Shown: positions 32,898 to 42,549 of the stretch, in pieces | Numbering within the stretch: position 1 is the first letter of the stretch | Layout of the letters: the number at the start of each line of letters is the position of its first letter | Source: JAPOXR01 sp963664715 | GTDB lineage: Bacteria; Pseudomonadota; Alphaproteobacteria; Rhodobacterales; Rhodobacteraceae | DNA: 64,000 nucleotides | Direction: 5' to 3' | Assembly (NCBI GenBank): GCA_963664715.2 | Contig: CAXXUY010000007.1 | Coordinates: 1-64,000, forward strand | The notes under the pieces: generated by a model | What the model was told of the DNA's origin: nothing | The model's input: only the letters and a program-made list of their open reading frames with translations | Databases searched by the model: none | Made by a program: the position numbers and the translations under genes

Positions 32898-34403
32898 CTA
32901 CTTGGTGTCCAACTCGTCGCTCCAGGCCTGCAATTCGTCGGCATCGGGCATGAGAACGAACTCGGGATAGGCCTCGATCCCGAGTTCCGCCGCATCCTGA
33001 CCCAGTATCTCGACGGTCATCGAGATGCGGGCGCCGACCAGCTTGTCGATGATCCACCAGACGGCGAGGGATGTTAGGAAGGTAAACGCTCCGATCGAGG
33101 CGATGCCGATCAGCTGGACGAGGAAGTCGGCATCGGAGTTGATCGAGGCGGCAAGCGTTCCCCAGATGCCGGAGAAGAGGTGGGCCGGGACTGCTCCGAC
33201 GACATCGTCCAGCCGGCACATGTCCATCGCCTTCAGACCGAGAACCACGATGATGCCTCCGACGGCGCCAATGAAGATGGCCCAGTTGTGATCGGGGATG
33301 TCGGGGGCGGCGGTGATCGCGACCAGCCCGCCGATTGCGCCGTTCAGGGTGGCGAGAAGATCAACCCGCCCAATCACCGGCTTGGAAATGAACAGGGCTG
33401 CCATCACCCCGGCACCGGCCGCCAGGTTGGTGTTGACCAGGATGCCGGCCACGGCGATGGCGTCTGCTGCGCTGCCGAGCGAGAGTTGCGATCCGCCGTT
33501 GAACCCGAACCATCCGAACCAGAGGATGAACACACCCAGCGTGACCGCAGGAACATTGGACGGAGGCGTGGACTTCACCGACCCGTCCGGGCGGAACTTG
33601 CCGCTCCTCGCCCCGACGATGATCACCCCGGCCAGCGCAGCCCAGCCACCGGTGGAATGAACGATCGTCGAGCCGGCGAAATCCTGGAAACCCAGCCTCG
33701 CCAGCCAGCCGCCGCCCCATGTCCAGGCGCCGATGGTCGGGTAGATGATCCCGGTCAGGACCGCAGTAAACAGGAAGAAGGACCAGAGCTTGACCCGCTC
33801 GGCCAGCGCACCCGAGACGATCGAGGCACATGTGGCCACGAACACCATCTGGAAGAACCAGCCCGACATGGTCGAATGCGAATGGAAGACTGCCGACTCC
33901 ATGACAGTGCCGCCACCGTCAAGGAGTGCCTTCTCCTCACCGCTGATGCCGTGAAAGAACTTCAGCGTCCCGATCCAGTCGCCGACCCCGGTATACATCA
34001 GGTTGTATCCGAACAGGTAGAAGGTCAGCCCGGCAATGGAATAGGCCCCGACATTCTTCAGGCAGATCACCGAGGCATTCTTGGTCCTGACGACGCCGGC
34101 TTCAAGCATCGTGAACCCGGCGCACATCCACATCACCAGCACACCCCAGACAAGGAATGCAAAGCTGTTCAGGACGAATCGTGATTCGGCGTCAACCGCA
34201 GCATGGGCGTCCGAGGCCAGCAGCAATCCAACCGACAAAAGCAGAAGGGCCGACCGGAATGGCCAGGAAAGGAGCCTGTGACCTGAACTCGAGTGTGAGT
34301 GAGTGTTCGCTATACGGACAGATAGTTGCCGCTCAAGGGCATCGGGGCAGAACGTCTCGGGAACTGAAGGGCCAGAGGAGATTGGACAATGACACTTGTA
34401 CAT
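32898..34403 (-). CDS. amt: Ammonium transporter (Amt family), copy 1
   Basis: Trimeric NH4+ channel/transporter, about 501 aa. The Amt signature DFAGSTIVHSTGG carries the first pore histidine, and PAHLFSGIWG the second. Eleven core helices follow an unusual N-terminal extension of about 70 residues that includes a hydrophobic SALLLLSVGLLLASDAHA, possibly a cleaved signal. ATG 34403 is the best start seen. The C-terminal tail ends acidic (AWSDELDTK). A second amt gene is divergent to the right. No glnK lies beside either. Confidence 0.9.
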   Translation of the reverse strand: MYKCHCPISSGPSVPETFCPDALERQLSVRIANTHSHSSSGHRLLSWPFRSALLLLSVGLLLASDAHAAVDAESRFVLNSFAFLVWGVLVMWMCAGFTMLEAGVVRTKNASVICLKNVGAYSIAGLTFYLFGYNLMYTGVGDWIGTLKFFHGISGEEKALLDGGGTVMESAVFHSHSTMSGWFFQMVFVATCASIVSGALAERVKLWSFFLFTAVLTGIIYPTIGAWTWGGGWLARLGFQDFAGSTIVHSTGGWAALAGVIIVGARSGKFRPDGSVKSTPPSNVPAVTLGVFILWFGWFGFNGGSQLSLGSAADAIAVAGILVNTNLAAGAGVMAALFISKPVIGRVDLLATLNGAIGGLVAITAAPDIPDHNWAIFIGAVGGIIVVLGLKAMDMCRLDDVVGAVPAHLFSGIWGTLAASINSDADFLVQLIGIASIGAFTFLTSLAVWWIIDKLVGARISMTVEILGQDAAELGIEAYPEFVLMPDADELQAWSDELDTK

Positions 34404-34810
34404 CTTGATACGCAGTTGACCTGTTGATTTATGACTGGAAATTCCGCAATCTTGGGTTTGAATTTGCAATCGGGCATCGCCGAACTCCACAAATTGGGGT
34501 CGATTTCCACTTGGCAAGTCTGTTCAATGTACTAGCACTTTTCAGGGACGGATGCGATTGAACATATTCGAGCTTGCACAGTCCGAACCAGGGAAGGTCA
34601 TTCCGCGTTCCTGCAGGTCGGGAATAACGGGCGGCACGAAACTGCCGGAATCTGCCGAATCGGGCAACAGGGAGCCAAGGTTGCAGTCAAGCAGGACAGT
34701 GATCATCGAAGGTGCGCCTGGCCTTTCGCCATGATGTCCTTCCACGCATCCAGTGCGATCAGGATTGCCGGAACTGTCTCTGTGCTTGACCGACCCATGT
34801 TCTGTAGCCG
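34404..34810. other. Shared upstream region of the two amt genes
   Basis: About 407 bases between divergent ammonium transporter genes, so both promoters lie here. I looked for a sigma-54 pattern (GG-N10-GC) and found none that fits; TTGGCAAG at about 34511 lacks the downstream GC. No small gene is supported. Confidence 0.4.
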
Positions 34811-36172
34811 GTGTCACGGCAGCAGCAGACAGTTTCAAGAGTCGGCAAGAGTTCCCTGTGCCGGGGGAAAACCGTAGTGCCTGTACATGCTCATGCCGGC
34901 CTCGACCCGGAACTTGGATTTATCCTGAGCACTTTCTCATTCGCATTCTGGGGAGCCCTGGTCCTGTGGATGTCCGCGGGCTTTGCGTTGATCGAGTCCG
35001 GCTCCGTCAACTCGAGAAACACATCCGTTGTCTGCCTGAAGAACATAGGCCTTCTGAGCATATCGATAGTCGGCTTCTACCTGTTCGGATACAACTTGAT
35101 GTATGTCGGTGTCGAACCCGGTGGCTGGTTCGGCTCTGTCAGATTGTTCTACCGGGACCCGGCGTCGGAACTGGCGCTCGCGGCTGGCAAGGGAGAAGTC
35201 GAAGCGGCAATGGAATTCGGCTACTCGCTGGATTCCGCCTGGCTCTTTCAGGCCGTCTTCGTGGCGTCGACGTGTTCTATCGTCTCCGGTACTCTGGCCG
35301 AAAGGGTTCGACTTTTTCCATTTCTCCTGTTCGTCGCTTTCTTGTCGACCGTAATCTACCCCATTGTCGGCAGTTGGACCTGGGGTGGCGGCTGGCTCGC
35401 CGCCATGGGTTTTTCGGACTTCGCGGGGGCAACGGTTGTGCACTCGACCGGTGGCTGGGCGGCACTGGCGGGAGGGGCTGTCGTCGGTGCGCGTAAAGGA
35501 AAGTTCGGCCCCGATGGTACCATTACGCAGACCGCGCCGAACAATGTGCCGAATGTTGCACTCGGGATCTTCATTGTCTGGCTTGGTTTCCTGGGATTCA
35601 ACGGAGGTTCTCACCTGTTCCTGTCCGGCATCCAGGACGCGGTCGCAGTGAGCCTCGTGATTTCAAACAGTCTTATTGCTTCGTTTGCAGGGTTCTTCGT
35701 GTCGATCGGGCTGTCACGCGTGATCTTTGGCCGGGTCGATCCTCTCGCCTCGTTCAACGGTGTCTTGGGGGGGTTGGTAGCCATCGCTGCCGGCCCCGAG
35801 ATATCGGAGCAGTCATGGGCGCTCGTCATTGGCGGAGTTGGCGGCCTGGTGTCGACGATTGGAATGCGCGCGCTGCAGCGGTTGAGGATTGATGACGAGG
35901 TGGGCGCGATATCAGTGCATATGGGTGCCGGAGTCTGGGGAACGTTGGCGGTGTGCATTGCCGGCGGTGGCAATTTTCTGGTTCAACTGACCGGTGCAGT
36001 CACGATCGGCGTGTTTGTCTTTGGCGCGTCACTTGCGGCCTGGCTTGTCATCGACCAGTTTCTCGGTGCCAGAATTTCCCCGGAAGCCGAGGAACTGGGG
36101 CAGGATATGACCGAACTGGGAATCCGGTCATTTCCGGAATTCGTCAGGGTGCAAGACCGGCAAGAACCATAG
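34811..36172 (+). CDS. amt: Ammonium transporter (Amt family), copy 2
   Basis: Second Amt protein, 453 aa. Signature DFAGATVVHSTGG and ISVHMGAGVWG supply the two pore histidines. It lacks the signal-like extension of copy 1 and begins almost directly at the first helix (LDPELGFILSTFSFAFWG). Its tail ISPEAEELGQDMTELGIRSFPEF parallels the tail of copy 1, so the two are likely related by duplication. The GTG at 34811 is tentative; a GTG at 34877 is also possible. Confidence 0.9.
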   Translation: MSRQQQTVSRVGKSSLCRGKTVVPVHAHAGLDPELGFILSTFSFAFWGALVLWMSAGFALIESGSVNSRNTSVVCLKNIGLLSISIVGFYLFGYNLMYVGVEPGGWFGSVRLFYRDPASELALAAGKGEVEAAMEFGYSLDSAWLFQAVFVASTCSIVSGTLAERVRLFPFLLFVAFLSTVIYPIVGSWTWGGGWLAAMGFSDFAGATVVHSTGGWAALAGGAVVGARKGKFGPDGTITQTAPNNVPNVALGIFIVWLGFLGFNGGSHLFLSGIQDAVAVSLVISNSLIASFAGFFVSIGLSRVIFGRVDPLASFNGVLGGLVAIAAGPEISEQSWALVIGGVGGLVSTIGMRALQRLRIDDEVGAISVHMGAGVWGTLAVCIAGGGNFLVQLTGAVTIGVFVFGASLAAWLVIDQFLGARISPEAEELGQDMTELGIRSFPEFVRVQDRQEP

Positions 36173-36347
36173 CCGTCCCCGGACGCAGTTTCCGTCACGT
36201 CCTTCGAATGGTCTTGAAACCATGTCCAAAGTGGCCAACCACGATGCAGTCTTGCGGAGAGCGGGTGTTGCGAGGGCCGGTTTCCGGGCAAACGATGTAC
36301 GCTCGCCATGCCGGGACGAATTCCTGTAATAGACTCCACAGGCCGGA

Positions 36348-38102
36348 ATGGAACCCGGCAGATCTGACCTGGAATGTCCAATGCCCAAGCCTGAACACGG
36401 CCTTGCCACGCGGCTCACGAACTACGGTGATCCGGAATTCTCGACTTATCTGCGGACATCCTTTGCCAAGTCCCTTGGCTATTCCGGTGAAATGCTCTCC
36501 CGACCGATCGTCGGAATCGCCAACACCGCCTCGGGATTCAACAACTGTCACCGGCACTTTCCCGAACTTCTCGACGCGGTGAAGCGAGGCGCGCTGGCAT
36601 CAGGCGCATTGCCGATCGAATTTCCGACGATCTCGCTGGGCGAGGTCTTCCTGCATCCGACAAGCATGAAGTTCCGAAACCTGATGTCGCTCGACACCGA
36701 GGAGATGATCAGGGCCCAGCCGATGGATGCGGTCGTGCTGATGGGCGGTTGCGACAAGACGGTTCCGGCCCAGCTGATGGGAGCAGCATCTGCCGATGCA
36801 CCGGCAATCCAGCTGGTCGCCGGTCCCATGCTGACCTCCAGTCACAAGGGGGAAAGGCTCGGCGCATGTACCGACTGCCGCCGGTTCTGGGCAATGCACC
36901 GTGCTGGGGAACTCGAGGAAGGCGAAATAAGGCAGATCGAATCGCAACTGGCAACAACGGCCGGAACCTGCGCAGTCATGGGAACTGCCTCGACGATGGC
37001 CTGCATCGCCGAAGCGCTCGGGATGACCGTGCCGGGGTCAGCGGCGATCCCCGCAGTCCATGCGGACCGGCTCAGGGCAGCGGAACTGACCGGCAAGGTG
37101 GCGGCAGGCCTGGCTGTCGCTCCCGTGAGACCATCCGAAATCATGACGAGGGAAGCATTCTGCAATGCCCTGCGAGTGCTCCTCGCCCTGGGAGGATCCA
37201 CGAACGCGGTGATCCACCTGACTGCGATCGCCGGGCGGTTGGGCATTCGGATTTCACTGGAGCAACTGAACGAGATTTCGGATTCGACTCCGGTGCTGGT
37301 CAATCTGAAGCCGGTGGGCAATCACTACATGGAGGATTTCTTCCGGGCCGGTGGCCTGCCTGCGGTGCTCCAGGAGCTGAAACCACTGCTGAATCTGGAG
37401 TGCAGGACAATTACCGGAGAGACGATCGGACAGCGAATCACGAATTCCGCCGAATCCTCGGACCGTTCGGTCGTTGCGTCGATTTCGGAGCCTTTCGAGC
37501 CGAATGGAGGACTTGTCGCTCTCTTCGGGACACTGGCGCCGCGTGGAGCGCTCATGAAGAGGTCGGCCGCCGACCCCGACCTGCTTGAGCGCGAGGGAAG
37601 GGCGGTTGTGTTCGATTCTCCGGCAGATCTGGCCGCGCGCATCGATGACCCCGAACTCGACGTCGGGCAGGACGACTTCCTGGTGATGCGGAATGCCGGC
37701 CCGGCCAGCAAGTCCGGCATGCCTGAGGCCGGATACCTTCCCATTCCCCGAAAGCTTGCAGCGGCGGGTGTAAAGGACATGGTCAGGATCTCGGATGCCC
37801 GCATGTCGGGGACGGCATATGGGGCGGTCGTTCTGCATGTGACACCGGAGTCTGCCGTTGGAGGACCACTTGCGCTCGTCAGGACCGGTGATCGCGTCCG
37901 GGTGTCCGTGCAGGACAAGCGGCTTGACCTGCTGGTGGATGATGGTGAACTGGACGGTCGCCGGCAGTCCCTGAAACCGTCTGCTCCCGACCCGGACGCT
38001 CTCAGGGGTTATGATCAGCTTTACGCGCGGGAAGTCATGCAGGCCGATTCCGGTTGCGATTTTCGCTTTCTTCTTCCAGTGGATGGCCAGGACAAGACCT
38101 GA
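36348..38102 (+). CDS. IlvD/Edd family dehydratase, sugar-acid type
   Basis: Iron-sulfur dehydratase, 584 aa. Cluster cysteines C67 (NNCHRH), C135 (GGCDKT) and C208 (AGTCAV) have the same spacing (68 and 73) as C59/C127/C200 of L-arabinonate dehydratase, and K137 matches its modified lysine. The C-terminal ISDARMSGTAYGAVVLH provides the catalytic serine. This favours a 2Fe-2S aldonic-acid dehydratase over IlvD of isoleucine/valine synthesis. ATG 36381 is an alternative start. It stands alone between amt and a MATE gene. Confidence 0.85.
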   Translation: MEPGRSDLECPMPKPEHGLATRLTNYGDPEFSTYLRTSFAKSLGYSGEMLSRPIVGIANTASGFNNCHRHFPELLDAVKRGALASGALPIEFPTISLGEVFLHPTSMKFRNLMSLDTEEMIRAQPMDAVVLMGGCDKTVPAQLMGAASADAPAIQLVAGPMLTSSHKGERLGACTDCRRFWAMHRAGELEEGEIRQIESQLATTAGTCAVMGTASTMACIAEALGMTVPGSAAIPAVHADRLRAAELTGKVAAGLAVAPVRPSEIMTREAFCNALRVLLALGGSTNAVIHLTAIAGRLGIRISLEQLNEISDSTPVLVNLKPVGNHYMEDFFRAGGLPAVLQELKPLLNLECRTITGETIGQRITNSAESSDRSVVASISEPFEPNGGLVALFGTLAPRGALMKRSAADPDLLEREGRAVVFDSPADLAARIDDPELDVGQDDFLVMRNAGPASKSGMPEAGYLPIPRKLAAAGVKDMVRISDARMSGTAYGAVVLHVTPESAVGGPLALVRTGDRVRVSVQDKRLDLLVDDGELDGRRQSLKPSAPDPDALRGYDQLYAREVMQADSGCDFRFLLPVDGQDKT

Positions 38103-38164
38103 ACCTGCCTGAAAGGCGGTTCCAGAGGTACTGCCCGATTCCGGAATGAGGCCCGCAGCCTGAC

Positions 38165-39565
38165 ATGGCCAATTCGCGCACAGCTGATCTGACAAGGGGC
38201 TCGATTCCCGGGCACTTCAGGCGGATGGCCATTCCCATGGCTGTCGGAATGGTGTTCACGACTCTCTACAATGTCGTGGACAGCTATTTTGCCGGCATAA
38301 TCTCGACCGACGCCCTGGCAGGGCTCGCGGTATCGTTCCACGTGTTCTTCATCCTGGTTTCATTCGGTTTCGGCATCAATTCGGCGATGGGGGCGCTGGT
38401 CGGCAACTCCCTGGGCGCGGGACGGCGACGGCACGCGCGGATGATTGCGTGCCAGGGCGTTGCCTTTTCGCTGATTGCGTCCCTGCTGCTCATGGCTGTC
38501 GGTTATGTCGTGTCGCCTTTGCTGGTGAGCGCGGTTTCCGAGCCGGGAGAGTTCCGCAGCCTGGCAAACGCCTATCTTGATGTTCTCTTGCTCGCCACTC
38601 CGGCATTCATCATCGCGTTTACAACCAACGGAATTCTCGCTGCACAGGGCGATGCCGTGTCGATGCAATGGGCCCAGATCGCTGCATTCCTTGCCAACGT
38701 TGCACTCAACCCCTTGATGATATTCGGAATACCGGGGATATTTCCGGCCCTGGGATTCAACGGGATCGCCTTGTCGACCCTGACGTCGCAATCCGGCGTT
38801 CTTGCCTACCTGCTTTGGCGGCTCTACCGATCGGAACTGATGGCCGGGCAGAAATGGGTCTATTACCGCCCGCGCCCGAGGCACTTCCGGGAAATCACCT
38901 CGCTGACCCTTCCCGCAAGTTCGGCGATGATCATCATGCTGATCGGGGCGTTTGTCGTTCAGCTCTATCTCAGGCCGTTCGGGCCCGAAGCGATCGCCGC
39001 ATATGGTGTCGGACTGAGGATCGAGCAAATGCTGCTGCTGCCTGCATTCGGCCTGACCTTTTCGCTCTTGCCGATTGCAGCACAGAATTTCGGGGCTCAG
39101 GAATTCGATCGTGTAAGGGAAGCGTTCGTGTTCTGCTGCAAGGCCGGCGTCGCACTCATGCTGCTGGCCGCCCTGATTCTCTGGTTCGCCGCAAGACCGG
39201 CGATGAGCCTGTTTTCGGACGATCCGGAAGTGGTCAGGCTGGGTAGCAACTACCTGAATGTCGACGGTTTCCTGCTTCCTTTCTACATTCTCATGTTCGC
39301 GATGAACTCACTGCTCCAGGCACTCAAGCGCCCGATGTTCACCCTCTGGATCGGCATCTATCGGCAGGGTTTCGGAATAGCCTTCTTCTGCGCACTCTTC
39401 GTTCTGGTCTTTGAGTGGGGCACCTGGGGAGTCTGGTTCGGAATTGCCGCGAGCGTGATCACGGGATTTGCGATCGCGTCCCGAATAATCTGGGTGGTGG
39501 CCAGACGGGAAATCGACGGAATCCTGGGTTCGGACCGCAACGGCCTATCCGCCCGGTCTCCATGA
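38165..39565 (+). CDS. MATE family efflux transporter
   Basis: Multidrug/toxin extrusion protein, 466 aa, twelve predicted helices in two halves (about 15-230 and 240-450). It has the typical YNVVDSYFAGIISTDALAGLAVSFHVF start, GALVGNSLGAGRR and, in the second half, IEQMLLLPAFGLTFSLLPIAAQNFGA. It exports organic cations or metabolites in exchange for Na+ or H+; the substrate is unknown. It follows the dehydratase by 62 bases and could be co-transcribed. Confidence 0.9.
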   Translation: MANSRTADLTRGSIPGHFRRMAIPMAVGMVFTTLYNVVDSYFAGIISTDALAGLAVSFHVFFILVSFGFGINSAMGALVGNSLGAGRRRHARMIACQGVAFSLIASLLLMAVGYVVSPLLVSAVSEPGEFRSLANAYLDVLLLATPAFIIAFTTNGILAAQGDAVSMQWAQIAAFLANVALNPLMIFGIPGIFPALGFNGIALSTLTSQSGVLAYLLWRLYRSELMAGQKWVYYRPRPRHFREITSLTLPASSAMIIMLIGAFVVQLYLRPFGPEAIAAYGVGLRIEQMLLLPAFGLTFSLLPIAAQNFGAQEFDRVREAFVFCCKAGVALMLLAALILWFAARPAMSLFSDDPEVVRLGSNYLNVDGFLLPFYILMFAMNSLLQALKRPMFTLWIGIYRQGFGIAFFCALFVLVFEWGTWGVWFGIAASVITGFAIASRIIWVVARREIDGILGSDRNGLSARSP

Positions 39566-39596
39566 ATGCATGCCGGCTGCAGGGTCCGAAGCAGTC

Positions 39597-40754
39597 TCAA
39601 CTGTCGAGTGAACGGGCAATCAGTTCCTTCATGATCTCGTTCGTTCCACCGTAGATCATCTGGACCCTGGCATCCGTGTAGAGGCGCGAGATCGGAAACT
39701 CCGACATGTAGCCATATCCTCCATGCAGCTGCAGGCACTCGTTCATGACCTCGTTCTGGGCCTGGCTGCCCCAGTACTTGGCCATCGACGCGGTCGCGGG
39801 GTCGAGGGCGTTCTTCTCGATCCGGCCAATGCAGTCATTGACGAAGGACCGGAGCAGTTCGCATTTCGTCTTTGCCTCGGCCAGCTTGAATCTGGTGTTC
39901 TGAAAATCCATGATCCGTTGTCCGAAGGCCTTTCTCTGCTTCACATAGTCGGTCGTGATGTCCACTGCGAGATCCATGAAGCCGAGTGCCGATATGCCTA
40001 TCAGCAGCCTTTCCCAGGGCAGCTGGGTCATCATCTGGTAAAAGCCCTGGCCCTCCTCGGTGCCGAGAAGGTTTGACATCGGAATCTTGGCGTCGTCGAA
40101 GAACAGCTCGGCTGTATCGTTTCCGCGCAATCCCATCTTTTCGAGCCTGCGCCCGCGTCGGAACCCGTCGGTTGTTCCGGTTTCTACCGCGACGATGGAA
40201 ATTCCCTTGGCGCCGGAATTTCCGCCCGTCCTCGCCGCGACGAGAATGATGTCTGCCGTCATGCCGTTGGTTATGAAGGTCTTTGATCCGTTGATGCGAT
40301 ACTGGTTGCCGTCCTTCTCTGCAGCCGTCCGGATCGCCTGCACATCCGAGCCTCCGCCAGGTTCGGACATCGCCAGTGCGCCGACCGACTCGCCCGACAC
40401 CAGCCTGGGGATCCAGTTGCTCTTCTGCTCCTCCGATCCGTAGGCAAGGATGTAGTGAATCACGATCGACTGGATGCCGTAGCCCCAGCTACCATCCCCG
40501 CAGGCGCCCTGTTCGTAGAGGACGATCGAATCGAACCCCAGCCCGCCACCGCTGCCGCCGTAATCCTCCGGGACCGAGCCGCCCATCAGCCCGGTTTCAC
40601 CGGCCTTGTGCCAGAAATCCCGATCGCAGACACCTTCTGCGACCCACCGGTCGGCATTTGGCTTCATTTCCCTGTCGAAAAAGCGCCTGACACTCTCTGT
40701 GAAGATCTCGTGTTCCTCGGCGTGCCAGAAAGAAGTTGGTGTCATCAATCCCAT
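39597..40754 (-). CDS. Acyl-CoA dehydrogenase
   Basis: FAD enzyme of fatty or branched acyl-CoA oxidation, 385 aa. It shows ALAMSEPGGGSDVQAIRTAAEKDG (flavin site), TFITNGMTADIILVAART, RKAFGQRIMDFQNTRFKLAEAKT and the C-terminal CLQLHGGYGYMSEFPISRLYTDARVQMIYGGTNEIMKELIARSL. The glutamate of IYGGTNE is the position used as base in some members. The chain-length preference is not readable. It converges on the MATE gene. Confidence 0.9.
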   Translation of the reverse strand: MGLMTPTSFWHAEEHEIFTESVRRFFDREMKPNADRWVAEGVCDRDFWHKAGETGLMGGSVPEDYGGSGGGLGFDSIVLYEQGACGDGSWGYGIQSIVIHYILAYGSEEQKSNWIPRLVSGESVGALAMSEPGGGSDVQAIRTAAEKDGNQYRINGSKTFITNGMTADIILVAARTGGNSGAKGISIVAVETGTTDGFRRGRRLEKMGLRGNDTAELFFDDAKIPMSNLLGTEEGQGFYQMMTQLPWERLLIGISALGFMDLAVDITTDYVKQRKAFGQRIMDFQNTRFKLAEAKTKCELLRSFVNDCIGRIEKNALDPATASMAKYWGSQAQNEVMNECLQLHGGYGYMSEFPISRLYTDARVQMIYGGTNEIMKELIARSLDS

Positions 40755-40956
40755 CTGCGTGTCCCTTACAGGTCATGAATTCCTGAACCTGCACCCGTAC
40801 ATGCGGTGTGTGAATCTTACATGCGCCGAACGATTGCAATTGCCAAGAAAAAATCTACTTCAGGGCACCCATGGACCAGAAAGCAGGCAACGGGCCGGTT
40901 CGAACCGGCGGTCGGTCCTTTCAACCGGTCGCCACTTGCGCGAATCTGGATCGATC

Positions 40957-42216
40957 ATGAATGATGACTTCCTCATCCTGGAAGAGATGTTCCGCGCCGC
41001 AGTGGATGCTGCGGATCCGGCACGAGCCCTTTCGAGGCACCTGCCGAAGAAGAGGGACAGATCCTGCGTCGTGGTCGGTGCTGGCAAGGCATCCGCCATC
41101 ATGGCCCGGGAGTTGGAAAGAATCTGGACAGGTCCGGTGTCCGGTGCAGTGGCCGTCCCTTATGGAAACGGACAGCAGTGCCGCCATATCGAGGTGATGG
41201 AAGCGGCGCATCCCGTTCCCGACGCGAATGGCCTCCGGGCTGCGAAGCGTATGGTTGATCTTGTGTCCGGCCTGGGAAGCGACGACCTCGTGATATCGCT
41301 GATTTCGGGCGGAGGGTCCTCGCTCCTGCCTCTCCCTCCCGAGGGTCTGACTCTTGAGGATGAACAGGAACTGAACAGGGCGCTCCTGGCGTCCGGCGCT
41401 CCGATCTCGGCAATGAATGCGATTCGCCGGCAGGTCTCCGCGATAAAGGGGGGAAGGCTCGCCCTGGCGGCCGGCCCGGCGCGGGTTGTGACTTACGTCA
41501 TCTCGGATGTCCCCGACGACAACCCGGCAGATGTCGCCTCCGGTCCGACCGTGCCCGGACGACCGGTCCCAGGCGATGCGCTGGAATTCATCAAGAGGTA
41601 CGGGTTATCCCTTCCGGAATCCGTAACTGGCCATATCGGCAAGGGGAATTCGCCGGCACCCCATGCCGACGATCCCGCGTTCGCCCGAATGGAAGTCTGC
41701 GTGATCGCGTCTGCTGCCGCGTCACTTGAATCGGCTGCATCCGCGGCGGTACGCCACGGGCTCAACGCGGCGATCCTGTCCAGCGCCATTGAAGGCGAGG
41801 CCCGCGAGGTTGGCCGGGTCATGGCGGCGATTGCGAAGGAGATCGCGAGTTTCAACCGCCCGTTTGAAAGGCCCGTGGCTCTGCTTTCGGGTGGCGAAAC
41901 CACCGTGACGCTCAAATCCCCCGGCAAGGGAGGTCGAAACACCGAGTTTCTGCTGTCACTTGCGCAGGAGATCGAGGGTTGCACCGGAATTGCCGCCCTG
42001 GCCGCCGATACTGACGGAATTGACGGAACCGAATCCAATGCAGGCGCGTTCGCCGACACACACACAACCCGGGTCATTTCAGGCCGAGGGCTGGATTCTG
42101 CAGACCTGCTCGAACGGAACGACTCGTATCTGGCGTTCAAAGCGGCAGGGACACTCTTCGAAACCGGACCGACCGGGACGAACGTCAATGACTTTCGGGC
42201 AATCATCGTTCGATAG
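40957..42216 (+). CDS. Glycerate 2-kinase, type 2 (MOFRL/TtuD/GckA family)
   Basis: Kinase phosphorylating D-glycerate to 2-phosphoglycerate, 419 aa; older annotations call this family hydroxypyruvate reductase. An N-terminal DUF4147 domain (VVVGAGKASAIMARELE, AAHPVPDANG, LISGGGSSLLPLPPEGLTL, NAIRRQVSAIKGGRLA, YVISDVPDDNPADVASGPTVP) and a C-terminal MOFRL domain (LLSGGETTVTLKSPGKGGRNTEFLLSLA, ALAADTDGIDG) are complete. It fits downstream of glyoxylate produced by glcDEF through the glycerate pathway. Confidence 0.9.
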   Translation: MNDDFLILEEMFRAAVDAADPARALSRHLPKKRDRSCVVVGAGKASAIMARELERIWTGPVSGAVAVPYGNGQQCRHIEVMEAAHPVPDANGLRAAKRMVDLVSGLGSDDLVISLISGGGSSLLPLPPEGLTLEDEQELNRALLASGAPISAMNAIRRQVSAIKGGRLALAAGPARVVTYVISDVPDDNPADVASGPTVPGRPVPGDALEFIKRYGLSLPESVTGHIGKGNSPAPHADDPAFARMEVCVIASAAASLESAASAAVRHGLNAAILSSAIEGEAREVGRVMAAIAKEIASFNRPFERPVALLSGGETTVTLKSPGKGGRNTEFLLSLAQEIEGCTGIAALAADTDGIDGTESNAGAFADTHTTRVISGRGLDSADLLERNDSYLAFKAAGTLFETGPTGTNVNDFRAIIVR

Positions 42217-42549
42217 TACCAGACTGCCGGGGATGAGTTGTCATGATGTGTTGGAAAATGACGGGTCACATTGACCTCCGCTGGCCGGGCAAGCAGAGCG
42301 CCTGTCATGGCCTCTGCTCGCGCAGAACCGGACCGGGAAAGAACATCTATCCGACGATCCAGTCCAGATCGTTCCGGAAGCCGTTCGAATCGATGAATGC
42401 CGAGGCGGGTTCCAAGGCCGCGACGGTAACGCGCCCGTGATGTTCCACTTCGTTTCGATCAAGGCCGGAAAACCTGCGTGGCAACTGCATGCCGGACTGC
42501 CGCGGGGTGCCTTCCGCCGGACAACGCATGACTCGAGCGATTTGACTGG
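42217..42549. other. Intergenic region before the MFS gene
   Basis: About 333 bases. A 37-codon frame (42440-42553, MFHFVSIKAGK...) ends with a stop that overlaps the MFS start as ATGA. It could be a coupled leader peptide or chance. Nothing else is recognised. Confidence 0.35.

Noticed and set aside
33180..34184. Long open frame antisense to the first amt gene (334 codons)
   Set aside because: The translation is charged low-complexity sequence with no hydrophobic or domain pattern, while the opposite strand is a complete Amt transporter.
34404..34810. Possible sigma-54 promoter for the ammonium transporters
   Set aside because: TTGGCAAG followed by TTCAA lacks the GC at the -12 position and correct spacing.
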